NCBI RefSeq assembly: GCF_022346945.1
Contig: NZ_JAKRNI010000027.1
Coordinates: 1-40,050, forward strand
DNA: 40,050 nt
Direction: 5' to 3'
Source of the DNA: Microbacterium sp. ACRRU
GTDB taxonomy: Bacteria; Actinomycetota; Actinomycetes; Actinomycetales; Microbacteriaceae
In this document: positions 24,250 to 33,059 of the stretch, piece by piece
Layout: every line of letters starts with the position of its first letter
How positions within the stretch are numbered: position 1 is the stretch's first letter
Position numbers and translations under genes: made by a program
The notes under the pieces: model-generated
Database searches by the model: none
The model's input: the letters and a program-made list of their open reading frames with translations, nothing else
Told to the model about the DNA's origin: nothing

Positions 24250-25617
24250 GTGTCGATTGCCGACATCGCCGAAGAGCGTCTCGGGGGGTCCCAGCGTCCG
24301 GAGCGCACGCCGCCGCACGACATGCTGGCCGAGCAGAGCGCCCTGGGCGGCATGCTGCTGTCGAAAGACGCCGTGGCCGACGTCATCGAGACACTGCGCG
24401 GGCCCGACTTCTACGTGCCGAAGCACGAGCTGATCTTCGAGGCAATCCTCACGCTCTACTCGCACGGCGAGCCGACCGACGTCGTCGCGGTCACCGACGA
24501 GCTCATCAAGACCGGTGAGCTGCAGCGCGCTGGCGGTGCCGACTATCTGCACACCCTGACCTCGATCGTCCCCACGGCGGCGAACGCCGGGTACTACGCG
24601 TCGATCGTCGCCGAGCGGGCGCTGCTGCGACGTCTGGTCGAGGCGGGCACGCGCATCGTGCAGATGGGGTACGCCGGCGAGGGCGACCCGACCGAGCTCG
24701 TCAACAGCGCGCAGGCCGAGATTTACAACGTCTCGGGCGACGACAGCGCCGAAGACTACGTGCCGCTGACGGTGGCGGTGGATGCCGCGGTCGACGAGAT
24801 CGAGGCCGCTCGCGGTCGCGACGGGTCGATGACCGGCATCCCGACCGGCTTCGCCGGGCTCGACCAGCTGACGAACGGTCTGCACCCGGGGCAGATGATC
24901 GTCATCGCCGCGCGTCCCGCCATGGGTAAGTCGACGCTTGCGCTCGACTTCGCGCGCGCCGCCGCGGTGAAGGCCAACATGCCCACGATCTTCTTCTCGC
25001 TCGAGATGGGGCGCAGCGAGATCGCGATGCGTCTCCTCAGTGCCGAGGGCGCGATTCCGCTGCAGAGCATGCGCAAGGGAACGCTCGACTCCCGCGACTG
25101 GACGACGGTCGCGGCCACGCGCGGTCGCATCAACGACGCGCCCCTGTTCATCGACGACAGCCCCAACATGACGCTCGTCGAGATCCGCGCGAAGTGCCGT
25201 CGCCTCAAGCAGCGCGAGGGTCTGAAGATGGTCGTCATCGACTACCTGCAGCTGCTCACGAGCGGTAAGCGCGTCGAGTCGCGTCAGCAGGAGGTCAGTG
25301 AGTTCTCGCGTGCGCTGAAGCTGATGGCGAAGGAGTTGCAGGTCCCCGTGATCGCGCTGTCGCAGCTGAACCGTGGCGCCGAGCAGCGTGCCGACAAGAA
25401 GCCCGCCCTGTCCGACCTGCGTGAGTCCGGCTCGATCGAGCAGGATGCCGACATGGTGGTGCTCCTGCATCGCGAGGCCGCGTACGAAAAGGACTCGCCG
25501 CGCGCAGGCGAGGCGGATCTGATCGTGGCGAAGCACCGTAACGGTCCGACCGACACGATCACCGTGGCGTTCCAGGGGCACTACTCCCGGTTCGCCGACA
25601 TGGCGCCGGGGATGTGA
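24250..25617 (+). CDS. dnaB: Replicative DNA helicase DnaB
   Basis: A 455-aa ring helicase that unwinds the fork. The N-terminal domain (PPHDMLAEQSALGGMLLSKDAVADVIE) is followed by a RecA-like motor: PTGFAGLDQLTNGLHPGQMIVIAARPAMGKST (Walker A near residue 221), FFSLEM, VVIDYLQLL (Walker B near 330), LSQLNRGAEQRADKKPALSDLRESGSIEQDADMVV. No intein is present, unlike in mycobacteria. GTG 24250 is chosen because GAAGGAGAG lies just upstream; the longer frame from 24199 lacks one. The promoter region carries a DnaA-box cluster. Confidence 0.97.
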   Translation: MSIADIAEERLGGSQRPERTPPHDMLAEQSALGGMLLSKDAVADVIETLRGPDFYVPKHELIFEAILTLYSHGEPTDVVAVTDELIKTGELQRAGGADYLHTLTSIVPTAANAGYYASIVAERALLRRLVEAGTRIVQMGYAGEGDPTELVNSAQAEIYNVSGDDSAEDYVPLTVAVDAAVDEIEAARGRDGSMTGIPTGFAGLDQLTNGLHPGQMIVIAARPAMGKSTLALDFARAAAVKANMPTIFFSLEMGRSEIAMRLLSAEGAIPLQSMRKGTLDSRDWTTVAATRGRINDAPLFIDDSPNMTLVEIRAKCRRLKQREGLKMVVIDYLQLLTSGKRVESRQQEVSEFSRALKLMAKELQVPVIALSQLNRGAEQRADKKPALSDLRESGSIEQDADMVVLLHREAAYEKDSPRAGEADLIVAKHRNGPTDTITVAFQGHYSRFADMAPGM

Positions 25618-25768
25618 AGCCCTTTCGCAGCACACGTTTGGAGCTGTGAGTCTCCATCGGAAGTGTGGCGGGCGCTCGGGCTGGCTTGCTAGCATCGAGC
25701 TTGCTCGTGGAGAGCAGGGCCTAACGTCGGCACCGTACCTCCTTGATGAATTCTCGTCGGAGGTATCG

Positions 25769-26341
25769 ATGTCGTCATCGGCAGTCGCAAAGTCGCGTTC
25801 TCAGCAGGCTCAAGTCTCGCTCGTAGGCGTCGCAGTCACCATCCTCGCTGCCGCTGCCGGGGCTGCAGTGGGTCTGTCGGTCCAGCAATGGCTCATCTAC
25901 GCCATCGCCTTGTCGCTGGTGTTGTGGTTGGGTGGGGCCGTCAGCGGGCAGATTCTGCTTGCCCGGCTCCTCGACCGCGACGTTGAAGGCAGGGAGACGG
26001 CGGCTTATCTGCGGCAGCTGCTGTGGATCATCCCGCGCATTTACGTGCCGCTCGGCTTCGTCGCGGTCGGGTGCGGCGTCGCTCTCATCGTCCTGACGGG
26101 AGCGAACCCGCTTGCCCCGGCGATCTTGGTCCCTATCCTGCTCTACATCGTCACCGCCGTGGCTGGGTCTGCGATCAGTGCCCCTGGCTACATCAGACTG
26201 TTGCGGGCCAACGAGCGCGGCCTCAGCCGTGACGAATTCCGCCGAGCGCTTCTTCCGCTGGCCTGGGTCAACCGCACCGAACTCGCGCTCGTGCTGAGCG
26301 TTGGCTTGATTTTGCTGGTCAGCCTGATCCCCACATCGTGA
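25769..26341 (+). CDS. Hypothetical membrane protein
   Basis: A 190-aa protein with about five hydrophobic segments (VSLVGVAVTILAAAAGAAVG, WLIYAIALSLVLWLGGAV, VPLGFVAVGCGVALIVLTG, LAPAILVPILLYIVTAVAGSA, LALVLSVGLILLVSLIP) and a basic loop LLRANERGLSRDEFRRALLPL. ATG 25769 has GGAGG 5 nt upstream. The codon use is less GC3-biased than in dnaB, hinting at a more recent arrival. No family recognised. Confidence 0.75.
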   Translation: MSSSAVAKSRSQQAQVSLVGVAVTILAAAAGAAVGLSVQQWLIYAIALSLVLWLGGAVSGQILLARLLDRDVEGRETAAYLRQLLWIIPRIYVPLGFVAVGCGVALIVLTGANPLAPAILVPILLYIVTAVAGSAISAPGYIRLLRANERGLSRDEFRRALLPLAWVNRTELALVLSVGLILLVSLIPTS

Positions 26342-26388
26342 TCCTCGTCGACGCGCGGGATGAGTAGCTGCGTGCTACCTGCCTCGAC

Positions 26389-26697
26389 GTGGGCATCCCC
26401 GCGCGGAGTCCAGAGGACCGCGCCGGCAGCCGGGACGCTGCTCGCCTCCTACCCTGGGCCGCCGCCGTCATCGTGATCGCGGTGTTCCTGAGCTTTACCC
26501 TGAGCCCCAACCCGGTCATCAAGATCTCCGGGGTCGGGCTCGCCGTGGCCGAGGTCCTGGCCGTCAGTCCGTTCTGGCACATCCCGGTGATCGAGGATGG
26601 CGCCGACCTGACCGGCGTGTTCGGCACTCTCGCGGTGGTCGCGGTACTTCTCGGGCTCGCGTCCGCCGCGTTCCGCAGGCGCGACATCGCTCGGTGA
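26389..26697 (+). CDS. Small hypothetical membrane protein
   Basis: A 102-aa protein with a GTG start (MGIPARSPEDRAGSRDAARL) and two or three hydrophobic segments (LLPWAAAVIVIAVFLSFTL; GVGLAVAEVLAVS; GVFGTLAVVAVLLGLASAAF) ending RRRDIAR. It lies 47 nt after the preceding membrane protein gene on the same strand. The Shine-Dalgarno is poor and the start is uncertain. No function assigned. Confidence 0.5.
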   Translation: MGIPARSPEDRAGSRDAARLLPWAAAVIVIAVFLSFTLSPNPVIKISGVGLAVAEVLAVSPFWHIPVIEDGADLTGVFGTLAVVAVLLGLASAAFRRRDIAR

Positions 26698-26737
26698 GCG
26701 GTGCCGCGCCGAGTCGGGGCGGGGCGGGGAGAGCCGA

Positions 26738-27580
26738 CTAACCGTCGTTGCGGTGTGCGTTCCTGCGGCGTCGGAGTTTGAAGAGCTCACCCGTTCGCAC
26801 GATGCGCAGCAGGGTGACGAGCAGGAGCCCGCCCGCGAGATTCAGGCCGAGAACGGGGAGGAACCACAGCAGCCAGTCGAGGTAGGTGATCGGGGCGCCG
26901 CTGATGATCGCGCCGAAGGCGAACAGCGAATCCAGGATGGAGTGGAACAGCTGGAAGCCGGCGAGGACAAATCCGCCGGCGATGGCCGCCACGATCCTGG
27001 CGGGCTCGGATTCGGTGCCGGTCTGCATCCTCGTCATGAGCGTGATCACGGCGCCACCGAGAATCGCCAGGGCCGCGAACTCGAGGCCGGGGGGCGCGTC
27101 GACGAAGTGCTCGGCGGTTTCGGCGAGCAGTGGATGCCACTCGGGGAAGGCCGCGACGACGGTCGCCATGATCAGCCACCCGCCGATCAGGTTGGACAGC
27201 AGCGTGCCGCCCCAGAGCTTCAGCATCTGTGCCGCGGTGCCCTCGCGGGCCACGACCGCGGCGACCGGCATGAGGAAGTTCTCGGTGAAGAGTTCGCTGT
27301 GTGCGAGGAGCAGGGCGATCAGGCCGACGCTGAAGCCGAGCCCCGCCAGGAGATGGTCGCCGGTCTCGTGAAGGATGCCGAGGTACACGAGGACGCCGAT
27401 GCCGACCTCGACTCCGCCCAGGAATCCGGTGACGAGGGTCGCGCGGAAGGTCCGGTGCAGCCGCTCGGCGCCCTCGCCGACGATCTCCTCGAATTCGACC
27501 TCGATCTCTTCTTCGACCGCCTCGTCGTTGGAGCCGTCCTGGCGTCGTTGCTCTGCACGTTCTTCGCGCGAATGGCTCAT
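26738..27580 (-). CDS. Formate/nitrite transporter (FNT) family protein, YfdC-like
   Basis: A 280-aa membrane protein. An acidic N-terminal extension of about 45 residues (EEEIEVEFEEIVGEG) precedes six transmembrane segments of the FNT/aquaporin-like fold. LLAHSELFTENFLMPVAAV and FVLAGFQLFHSILDSLFAFGAI are the conserved half-repeats; the histidine in FHSILD corresponds to the pore histidine. Homologues form pentameric channels for formate, nitrite or other small anions; the YfdC branch has no settled substrate. No good Shine-Dalgarno precedes the ATG at 27580. Confidence 0.88.
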   Translation of the reverse strand: MSHSREERAEQRRQDGSNDEAVEEEIEVEFEEIVGEGAERLHRTFRATLVTGFLGGVEVGIGVLVYLGILHETGDHLLAGLGFSVGLIALLLAHSELFTENFLMPVAAVVAREGTAAQMLKLWGGTLLSNLIGGWLIMATVVAAFPEWHPLLAETAEHFVDAPPGLEFAALAILGGAVITLMTRMQTGTESEPARIVAAIAGGFVLAGFQLFHSILDSLFAFGAIISGAPITYLDWLLWFLPVLGLNLAGGLLLVTLLRIVRTGELFKLRRRRNAHRNDG

Positions 27581-27625
27581 CGGGCCAGTCTCGCAGTCGC
27601 CCGTGGTGCGGGGGCCGTCGCGCGT

Positions 27626-28204
27626 CTACGGCACCCAGTACCCCACCGCGCAGAGTAGCCGCGTCTCCTCATCCGCATCGGCCGGGGGCTCGATCGCGGG
27701 AGGAAACACGCCCCACTGCCGCCACTCGTCGGCGTGCGGCACGACGTGCTCGTTCAGCCCGGCGATCAGCCCGGGGGAGAGGTGGAGCGGGATGCCGAAG
27801 TGCTTCGCGATCGAGTACGCCTGGAACGCGCGGTAGGTCGCCATGTGCGCGAAGCCTTCCGCCGCCGGGTAGTCGCCGTAGGTGAACCGGAACGTCTCGG
27901 CGAAATCGCCCGTTCGCACGGCGGCTCCCGCCGCGTCATGGAGAGCGTCGTAGGAGGCGATCGGGTCGTCGCCCAGGAGGTCGGCGTCGGCGTACGGGTC
28001 GCCGTCAGCGGCCGCGCGACCGGCGAGCACGTCGGGAATCCACGCTTCGTCGTACGCGTGGCTCCCAAGGATGCCGCGCAGCGTGGGCGATTCGAGCTGG
28101 GTCCACTCCTGCGGCACGGGGGCCGAGAAGTCGGCGGGATCCATTCGATCGATGACGTCGCGCAGCGCGGCATCGGAGTGGAGGAAGAGCTGGTCCGGTG
28201 TCAT
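27626..28204 (-). CDS. DinB-like/mycothiol-dependent isomerase-fold protein (TIGR03083/03086 type)
   Basis: A 192-aa protein beginning MTPDQLFLHSDAALRDVIDRMDPADFSAPVPQ. The pattern of a helical bundle with histidines at GSHAYDEAWIPD and FAHMATYRAFQAYSIAKH suggests the metal-binding DinB/MDMPI-N fold common in actinobacteria, some of which are mycothiol transferases. ATG 28204 is chosen because a TACGGT -10 box lies 7 nt upstream on the minus strand; the open frame continues upstream but has poor coding character. It follows the FNT gene's start by 46 nt on the same strand. Confidence 0.8.
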   Translation of the reverse strand: MTPDQLFLHSDAALRDVIDRMDPADFSAPVPQEWTQLESPTLRGILGSHAYDEAWIPDVLAGRAAADGDPYADADLLGDDPIASYDALHDAAGAAVRTGDFAETFRFTYGDYPAAEGFAHMATYRAFQAYSIAKHFGIPLHLSPGLIAGLNEHVVPHADEWRQWGVFPPAIEPPADADEETRLLCAVGYWVP

Positions 28205-28211
28205 GGCGCCG

Positions 28212-28217
28212 ACCGTA
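28212..28217 (-). promoter_or_regulatory. -10 box TACGGT of the DinB-like gene
   Basis: TACGGT read on the minus strand lies 7 nt before ATG 28204, the leaderless spacing seen at four other genes here. Confidence 0.4.
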
Positions 28218-28684
28218 CTCCCGGGCACCGACATGGGCCAGGCCTCGGGAGTACGTCGCTCCGCGGTGCCGAGCAGGCCGGTGCCGACCTGCGCGTCGCA
28301 CTCGCCGGGGCGAGGAGAGTCGGCATCTCCGGCGGACTCGCGAGGAATTGGCATCCCGAACTTGTTCTTGTGCGGTGGGATGACGAGGGCAACGACGGTC
28401 AGGCGGCGCTGTACCTGTTGACGCGTTCGCCTTCGCGAGGAGACCCTTGTCGCCAACATGGGTGGGCGCACGTACGCCGGGCGTTCCGCGACACCGTACA
28501 CCGCCGAATCTTCGCCTGTGCCGGGGACCGCGACGAGGAGCGCGAACGGTGGCGAGGAAGTTTCCAGCGAGCCGACGCGGTGGTGGCGAGCGCCGACTGC
28601 GCGTACCAACCGCGAGGGCAACATCGGCAATAGGACCTGAGGTCGTTGCCGGGCGATCCGGCAACGAATCGGTAACGACGTTTT
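28218..28684. other. 467-nt stretch without a recognised gene
   Basis: Open frames exist on both strands but show no family similarity, no good ribosome site and irregular codon use. The stretch may contain decayed coding DNA. Its right end is the promoter region of the LacI regulator gene. Confidence 0.4.
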
Positions 28685-28765
28685 GCGTCAACGCGTTTGA
28701 CGCTCCTACGGTCGCATCAAACGTTTGACGCCGCGGTTCGCCGACGAGGTCAAACGATTGATGCC
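28685..28765. promoter_or_regulatory. Three LacI-type operators upstream of the regulator gene
   Basis: GCGTCAACGCGTTTGACGC (28685-28703), GCATCAAACGTTTGACGC (28714-28731) and GGTCAAACGATTGATGCC (28748-28765) share TCAA-N4/5-TTGA. All are palindromic with a CG centre, as LacI-family sites are. They lie 13-93 nt before the GTG of the LacI-type gene, which points to autoregulation and perhaps control of the whole downstream operon. Confidence 0.8.
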
Positions 28766-28777
28766 AAAGGAGCCGTC

Positions 28778-29806
28778 GTGATCACGTTGAAAGACCTCGC
28801 CGCCGCGGTGGGCGTATCGCCCTCCGCCGTGTCGCTGGTGCTCAACGACCGTCACGCCGGGCGAGTGAATGCGACGACGGCGGCCCGCATCCGTGTGATG
28901 GCCGAAGACATGGGGTACATCCCCAACCAGCTCGCGCGGGGCCTCAAGACCAAGCGCACGCACACGATCGGGGTTCTGTCCGACCGCGTAGCCAGCGTGC
29001 CGTTCGCCGGTCGGATGCTCGAGGGGGTGCAGAGCGAGGCGTGGGACAGCGGTTACCTCGCGATGATCATCGACACCACCGATCGGGCCGAGATGCTCGA
29101 CCAGTCGTCGCGCGCACTTCTGCAGCGCGACATCGATGCCGTGATCGTCGCAGCGCAGTTCCATCGCGAGGTGGGTCTGCCTGTCATTCCGCCGACCCTG
29201 CCGGTGGTGGTGCTCGACGGGTTCGCCGCCGCCGACGCGGTGGCGGACGGCGTGGTTCCCGATGAACGCGGCGCCGCCTTCGACGCTACGACCCACTTGA
29301 TCCGACACGGCCACACGCGCATCGCGTTCTGCACGGTGCAGAGCGGAACCTTCGTCGCCACGGAACTGCGGCGCGCCGGATACCAGGCTGCCCTTGACGC
29401 TGACGACATCGTGGGCGACCCGTCGCTCATCGTGGAGCTACCCGAACCCGCCACCGCCGCAGCGTATGCGCCGGTACGACGGCTCCTCGAGCGTCCGGAC
29501 CGGCCCACCGCCGTGTTCTGCTTCTCCGACCAGATCGCCTTCGCGGTCTTCCAGGCGGCGACGGATCTCGGGCTGCGCATCCCCGACGACCTGTCGGTGG
29601 TGGGCTTCGACGACCAACTGTTCATCGCCGATGCCCTGCGCCCAGGGCTCACGACGATGCGCCTCCCGCATCACGACATGGGCGCCTGGGCGGCCCGGCG
29701 GGTGATCGACCGCATCCACGGCAAGGTGGCGGAGCCGCCCGGCGTGACGACGCTGCCCTGTCCCCTCATCGAGCGCGGGTCCGTGGGCCCTCCGCCCCGA
29801 ACCTGA
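28778..29806 (+). CDS. LacI-family transcriptional regulator
   Basis: A 342-aa regulator. Residues 1-55 are the helix-turn-helix and hinge (ITLKDLAAAVGVSPSAVSLVLNDR...RVMAEDMGYIPNQLARGL). The rest is a sugar-binding-protein-like effector domain (HTIGVLSDRVASVPFAGRMLEGVQSEA, FCFSDQIAFAVFQAATDLGLRIPDDLSVVGFDDQ, TTMRLPHHDMGAWAARRV). GTG 28778 has AAAGGAG upstream. It precedes the ABC importer and GH172 genes and presumably senses a breakdown product of their substrate. Confidence 0.95.
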   Translation: MITLKDLAAAVGVSPSAVSLVLNDRHAGRVNATTAARIRVMAEDMGYIPNQLARGLKTKRTHTIGVLSDRVASVPFAGRMLEGVQSEAWDSGYLAMIIDTTDRAEMLDQSSRALLQRDIDAVIVAAQFHREVGLPVIPPTLPVVVLDGFAAADAVADGVVPDERGAAFDATTHLIRHGHTRIAFCTVQSGTFVATELRRAGYQAALDADDIVGDPSLIVELPEPATAAAYAPVRRLLERPDRPTAVFCFSDQIAFAVFQAATDLGLRIPDDLSVVGFDDQLFIADALRPGLTTMRLPHHDMGAWAARRVIDRIHGKVAEPPGVTTLPCPLIERGSVGPPPRT

Positions 29807-29893
29807 CCGCCACCCCCAACCGTCCGACCGTGCACGCGCATGGCCGGTATCCGGCGCGCCCGCGAACGCGGGCCGCCCCATCAGAGGAGAGAA

Positions 29894-31216
29894 ATGAAAG
29901 CGACCAAGCGCAGTGCGGCGCGTGTCGGGCTCGGCATCCTCGCCGCGACCGCCGTGTCCGTCTCACTCGCCGGATGCGCCGGCTCCGGCGCCGACTCCGG
30001 CGACAACACCTTCACGATCCTGCAGTACGAGAACCCCGACTCCGCTCAGGGGCAGGGCTGGGCGCTCGCGCTGGAGTTGTTCAAGCAGAAGCACCCCGAT
30101 GTCGAGGTGGACTACCAGACCACCAGCTTCGACGCGGCCCGCCAGAACTCCAAGATCACGCTCACCGGCGGCGACGTCCCCGACGTCATCGAGTTCAACA
30201 AGGGCAACGCCGATGGCGGACAGCTCGCGGCGCAGGGACTGCTCGAACCCCTCACCGACGTCGTCGCCGAACGCGGGTGGGACGAGAAGATCACCGGCGC
30301 CATGCAGGCCTTCGCCCAATACGACGAACAGGGACTGGCCGGCTCAGGCGACTGGTACGGCATCCCGAACATCGGCGAGTACGTGATGTTCTACTACAAC
30401 AAAGACCTGTTCGCTCAGGCGGGTATCACGGAGGAGCCGACCGATCTGGCGACCTTCGAGGCCGCCATGGACAAGTTGGTCGCCGCGGGAATCACGCCGA
30501 TCTCGTCGTCGGCGGCGACGAGCCAGGGCTTCAACCAGATGTGGGTCTGGTACTCGCTCGTGTCGGCGGGCGCCGACCGGAAGTCGATCGACGACTTCAT
30601 GTTCCTCCGTGAGCCGGTCGATTTCTCGGCCGCGCCCTGGATCGACGGGGCGAAGAAGTTCGAATCGTGGATCGACAAGGGCTATGTCGGTACAGAGCTC
30701 GGCGGACTCAACTTCGAGCAGGCGACCGTCAACTTCCTGAGCGGCGAAAAGGCCATGCTGATCTGGAACCAGGGCGAATTCGCGCGCATTCGCGAGCAGG
30801 CACCCTTCGAGTGGGGCTACTTCACGCTGCCCGGCGCGAACATGCAGATGGGCTCGAGCGGCCACCTGTGGGGTGTGCCCGCCAACGCGACCAACAAGGA
30901 GCTCGCGTACGACTGGATCGACATCACCCTCAGCGAAGAGGTGCAGAACAAGATCGGCCAGCTCGGCGGACTTCCGCTCGCCGGTGACGCCTCCACCATC
31001 GAAGACCCGTTGACGCGCGAGTACACCGAGCGCTTCAACGAACTGCGGGATGCCGACACCCTGAGCTTCTACCCGGACTACCCCGTGCCCGGCTTCCTCG
31101 ACTTCATCCAGTCGGGGATGCAGGCGATGTCCAACGGAAACACCTCCGCCGACGAGTGGACCGCCAACCTGCAGAAGTTCTACGACGAGGGCCGCGAGAC
31201 CGCGCTCGCCGGCTGA
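29894..31216 (+). CDS. ABC sugar importer, solute-binding lipoprotein
   Basis: A 440-aa family 1 extracellular solute-binding protein. Signal peptide and lipobox LAGC with C28; the mature protein begins with a Ser/Gly/Asp spacer and then FTILQYENPDSAQGQGWALALELFKQKHPDVEVDYQ. GGDVPDVIEFNKGNADG and WYGIPNIGEYVMFYYNKDLFAQAGI are typical of oligosaccharide binders. AGAGGAGAG precedes the ATG at 29894. It captures the sugar outside the membrane for the two permeases that follow. An 87-nt leader after the LacI gene contains a CCCGCG-AA-CGCGGG hairpin (29859-29872). Confidence 0.94.
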   Translation: MKATKRSAARVGLGILAATAVSVSLAGCAGSGADSGDNTFTILQYENPDSAQGQGWALALELFKQKHPDVEVDYQTTSFDAARQNSKITLTGGDVPDVIEFNKGNADGGQLAAQGLLEPLTDVVAERGWDEKITGAMQAFAQYDEQGLAGSGDWYGIPNIGEYVMFYYNKDLFAQAGITEEPTDLATFEAAMDKLVAAGITPISSSAATSQGFNQMWVWYSLVSAGADRKSIDDFMFLREPVDFSAAPWIDGAKKFESWIDKGYVGTELGGLNFEQATVNFLSGEKAMLIWNQGEFARIREQAPFEWGYFTLPGANMQMGSSGHLWGVPANATNKELAYDWIDITLSEEVQNKIGQLGGLPLAGDASTIEDPLTREYTERFNELRDADTLSFYPDYPVPGFLDFIQSGMQAMSNGNTSADEWTANLQKFYDEGRETALAG

Positions 31217-31221
31217 CCCCC

Positions 31222-31249
31222 GGGCCCGCCCGCTGGCGCGGGCGGGCCC
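31222..31249 (+). terminator. Hairpin between binding-protein and permease genes
   Basis: GGGCCCGCCCGC (31222-31233) pairs perfectly with GCGGGCGGGCCC (31238-31249) around TGGC, followed by CCTT. Such hairpins often stop part of the transcription so that the binding protein is made in excess over the permeases. Confidence 0.7.
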
Positions 31250-31270
31250 CCTTCCCGGAGACACCACACC

Positions 31271-32188
31271 ATGAGCGACACAAAGCGCGCCTCCTTGGAG
31301 CGACGGGGTACCTACTGGCTCTACCTCTTACCCCTGGCGGCCGGGTTCCTCGTCGTCGTCGCGGCGCCGTTCGCGATGAACGTCTACACGAGCCTTTTCC
31401 ACTGGAAGGGCGGGCAGAGCCCGATGCGATGGGCGGGGCTCGAGAATTACGCGACCCTTTTCGCGGACGAAACGTTCTGGCGCTCTTTCCAGAACAGCAT
31501 CGCGATGATCGTCGCCATCACCGTCATCCCCACCCTCATCGGCATCCTGCTGGCCGCCCTCCTGTTCGACTATCTCGGGCGCCGCTTCGGCGATCGCGCG
31601 ATCGCCGTGCTGCGGGCGACGTATTACCTGCCGCAGATCCTGCCGATCGCGGTCGCGGGGTTTATCTGGTCGACGATCCTGAATACGCAGCAGGGCTCTT
31701 TGAGCGTGCTGCTCGAGAGCATCGGGATCGCGTCGCCGCCGGACTGGCTCGGCGATCCGGCGATCGCGATCTACTCGGTCATGCTCATGCTGGTCTGGCT
31801 GCAGATCGGCTACCCGGTCGTCATCTTCATGTCTGCTCTGCAGCGCGTCGACCCGGAGTTGTATGAGGCGGCGGAGCTCGACGGTGCCGGGTGGTGGCGC
31901 CGCTTCCAGGCGATCACCGTTCCGCAGATTCGCCCCGAGATCTTCGTCGTGGTACTGACGGCGACCATCGCCGCGCTGAAGGTCTTCGCTCCCATCCTCA
32001 TCCTCACCGGGGGAGGGCCCGAGAACTCCACCGTGGTGCCCTCGTACTACGCGTACCGCAGCTTCTTCGAGCTGTCCCGCGTGGGCTACGGCTCCACCAT
32101 CGCCACGGTCATGTCGGTCGTGATCTTCATCGTCGCCGCGGTGATGCTCACCTGGCAGCACCGCGAGAGCCGGAAGGAACGCCGCTGA
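31271..32188 (+). CDS. ABC sugar importer permease (MalF/UgpA type)
   Basis: A 305-aa membrane protein with six or so transmembrane segments and the EAA loop EAAELDGAGWWRRFQAITVP at residues about 199-218, which docks the ATPase. RATYYLPQILPIAVAGFIWSTIL belongs to the conserved permease core. No ATPase gene is in the cluster, so a shared MsiK-type ATPase encoded elsewhere is likely, as is usual in actinobacteria. The next permease gene overlaps it by one nucleotide (TGATG). Confidence 0.94.
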   Translation: MSDTKRASLERRGTYWLYLLPLAAGFLVVVAAPFAMNVYTSLFHWKGGQSPMRWAGLENYATLFADETFWRSFQNSIAMIVAITVIPTLIGILLAALLFDYLGRRFGDRAIAVLRATYYLPQILPIAVAGFIWSTILNTQQGSLSVLLESIGIASPPDWLGDPAIAIYSVMLMLVWLQIGYPVVIFMSALQRVDPELYEAAELDGAGWWRRFQAITVPQIRPEIFVVVLTATIAALKVFAPILILTGGGPENSTVVPSYYAYRSFFELSRVGYGSTIATVMSVVIFIVAAVMLTWQHRESRKERR

Positions 32189-33039
32189 TGTCGGCCACCA
32201 TCACTCACCGCACCCCTCGCCGGAGCCTTGCGAACTGGGCGATGCTCGTCGTCGCCGGCATCGTCGCGCTGCTCATGGCGGCTCCGTTCCTGCTGTTGGT
32301 GCTGAACGCATTCAAGACCGGGGCGGACTATTCCACGAACGGGCCACTGGCATGGCCGACGACGTTCACTCTCGACGCCTTCGCCGACTACCTCGGTCGC
32401 GTGGACTTCTTCCGAGCGCTGTGGAACTCGATTCTCAGTTCCACGGTGATCGCGTTCGCCGGCACCGGGCTCGCGCTCCTCGCCTCGTACGCGATCGGCA
32501 TCGGTCGCATCCGGGCGAGCACAGCGATCACGGCGCTGCTGCTGGTGGCCACGATGGTGCCGCACGAAGCGCTGATCTACCCGCTGTTCTATGGCGCGCA
32601 GGCCACGGGCACGCTCAACTCGATCTGGTCGATCATCATCGTGTTCGTCGTGCTGTGGGCGGCGTACGGCACGTACATCCTCTCGAGCGTGCTGTCGACT
32701 TTCCCGCGCGAGGTGTTGGAAGCGGCAGCGATCGACGGTGCGGGGCGCTGGCGCATCCTGTGGACCGTGGTGTTCCCGATTGTGCGGCCCACGCTCAGTG
32801 TGCTCGTGGTGTTCATCTTCATCTGGTCGTGGAACGAGTTCTACATCCCGCTCATCCTGCTCGGCGACCCCGCGTCGCAGACCGTTCCCATCGCGCTGTC
32901 GACCCTGCGCGGGCAGCACTCGATCGACATCACCGTTGTGAACGCGGGATCGCTGCTGTCGCTCATTCCCACCCTCGTCTTCTTCCTCCTCTTCCAACGG
33001 ACGATCAGCCGCGGTGTGACCGCGGGTGCCGTGAAGTAA
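32188..33039 (+). CDS. ABC sugar importer permease (MalG/UgpE type)
   Basis: A 283-aa membrane protein with about six transmembrane segments. The EAA loop EAAAIDGAGRWRILWTVVFP is at residues about 178-197, and the segment VFIFIWSWNEFYIPLILL follows it. The start ATG shares its A with the stop codon of the first permease, so the two are translationally coupled. It forms the heterodimeric channel with that protein. Confidence 0.94.
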   Translation: MSATITHRTPRRSLANWAMLVVAGIVALLMAAPFLLLVLNAFKTGADYSTNGPLAWPTTFTLDAFADYLGRVDFFRALWNSILSSTVIAFAGTGLALLASYAIGIGRIRASTAITALLLVATMVPHEALIYPLFYGAQATGTLNSIWSIIIVFVVLWAAYGTYILSSVLSTFPREVLEAAAIDGAGRWRILWTVVFPIVRPTLSVLVVFIFIWSWNEFYIPLILLGDPASQTVPIALSTLRGQHSIDITVVNAGSLLSLIPTLVFFLLFQRTISRGVTAGAVK

Positions 33040-33059
33040 CTCGACACGAAAGATTCACC

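Noticed and set aside
24250..25617. An intein in DnaB
   Set aside because: The protein is 455 aa with the motor motifs continuous; there is no insertion near Walker A or the later motifs.
28218..28684. A gene in the gap before the LacI regulator
   Set aside because: Both strands have open frames but none has a ribosome site, family similarity or consistent codon bias.
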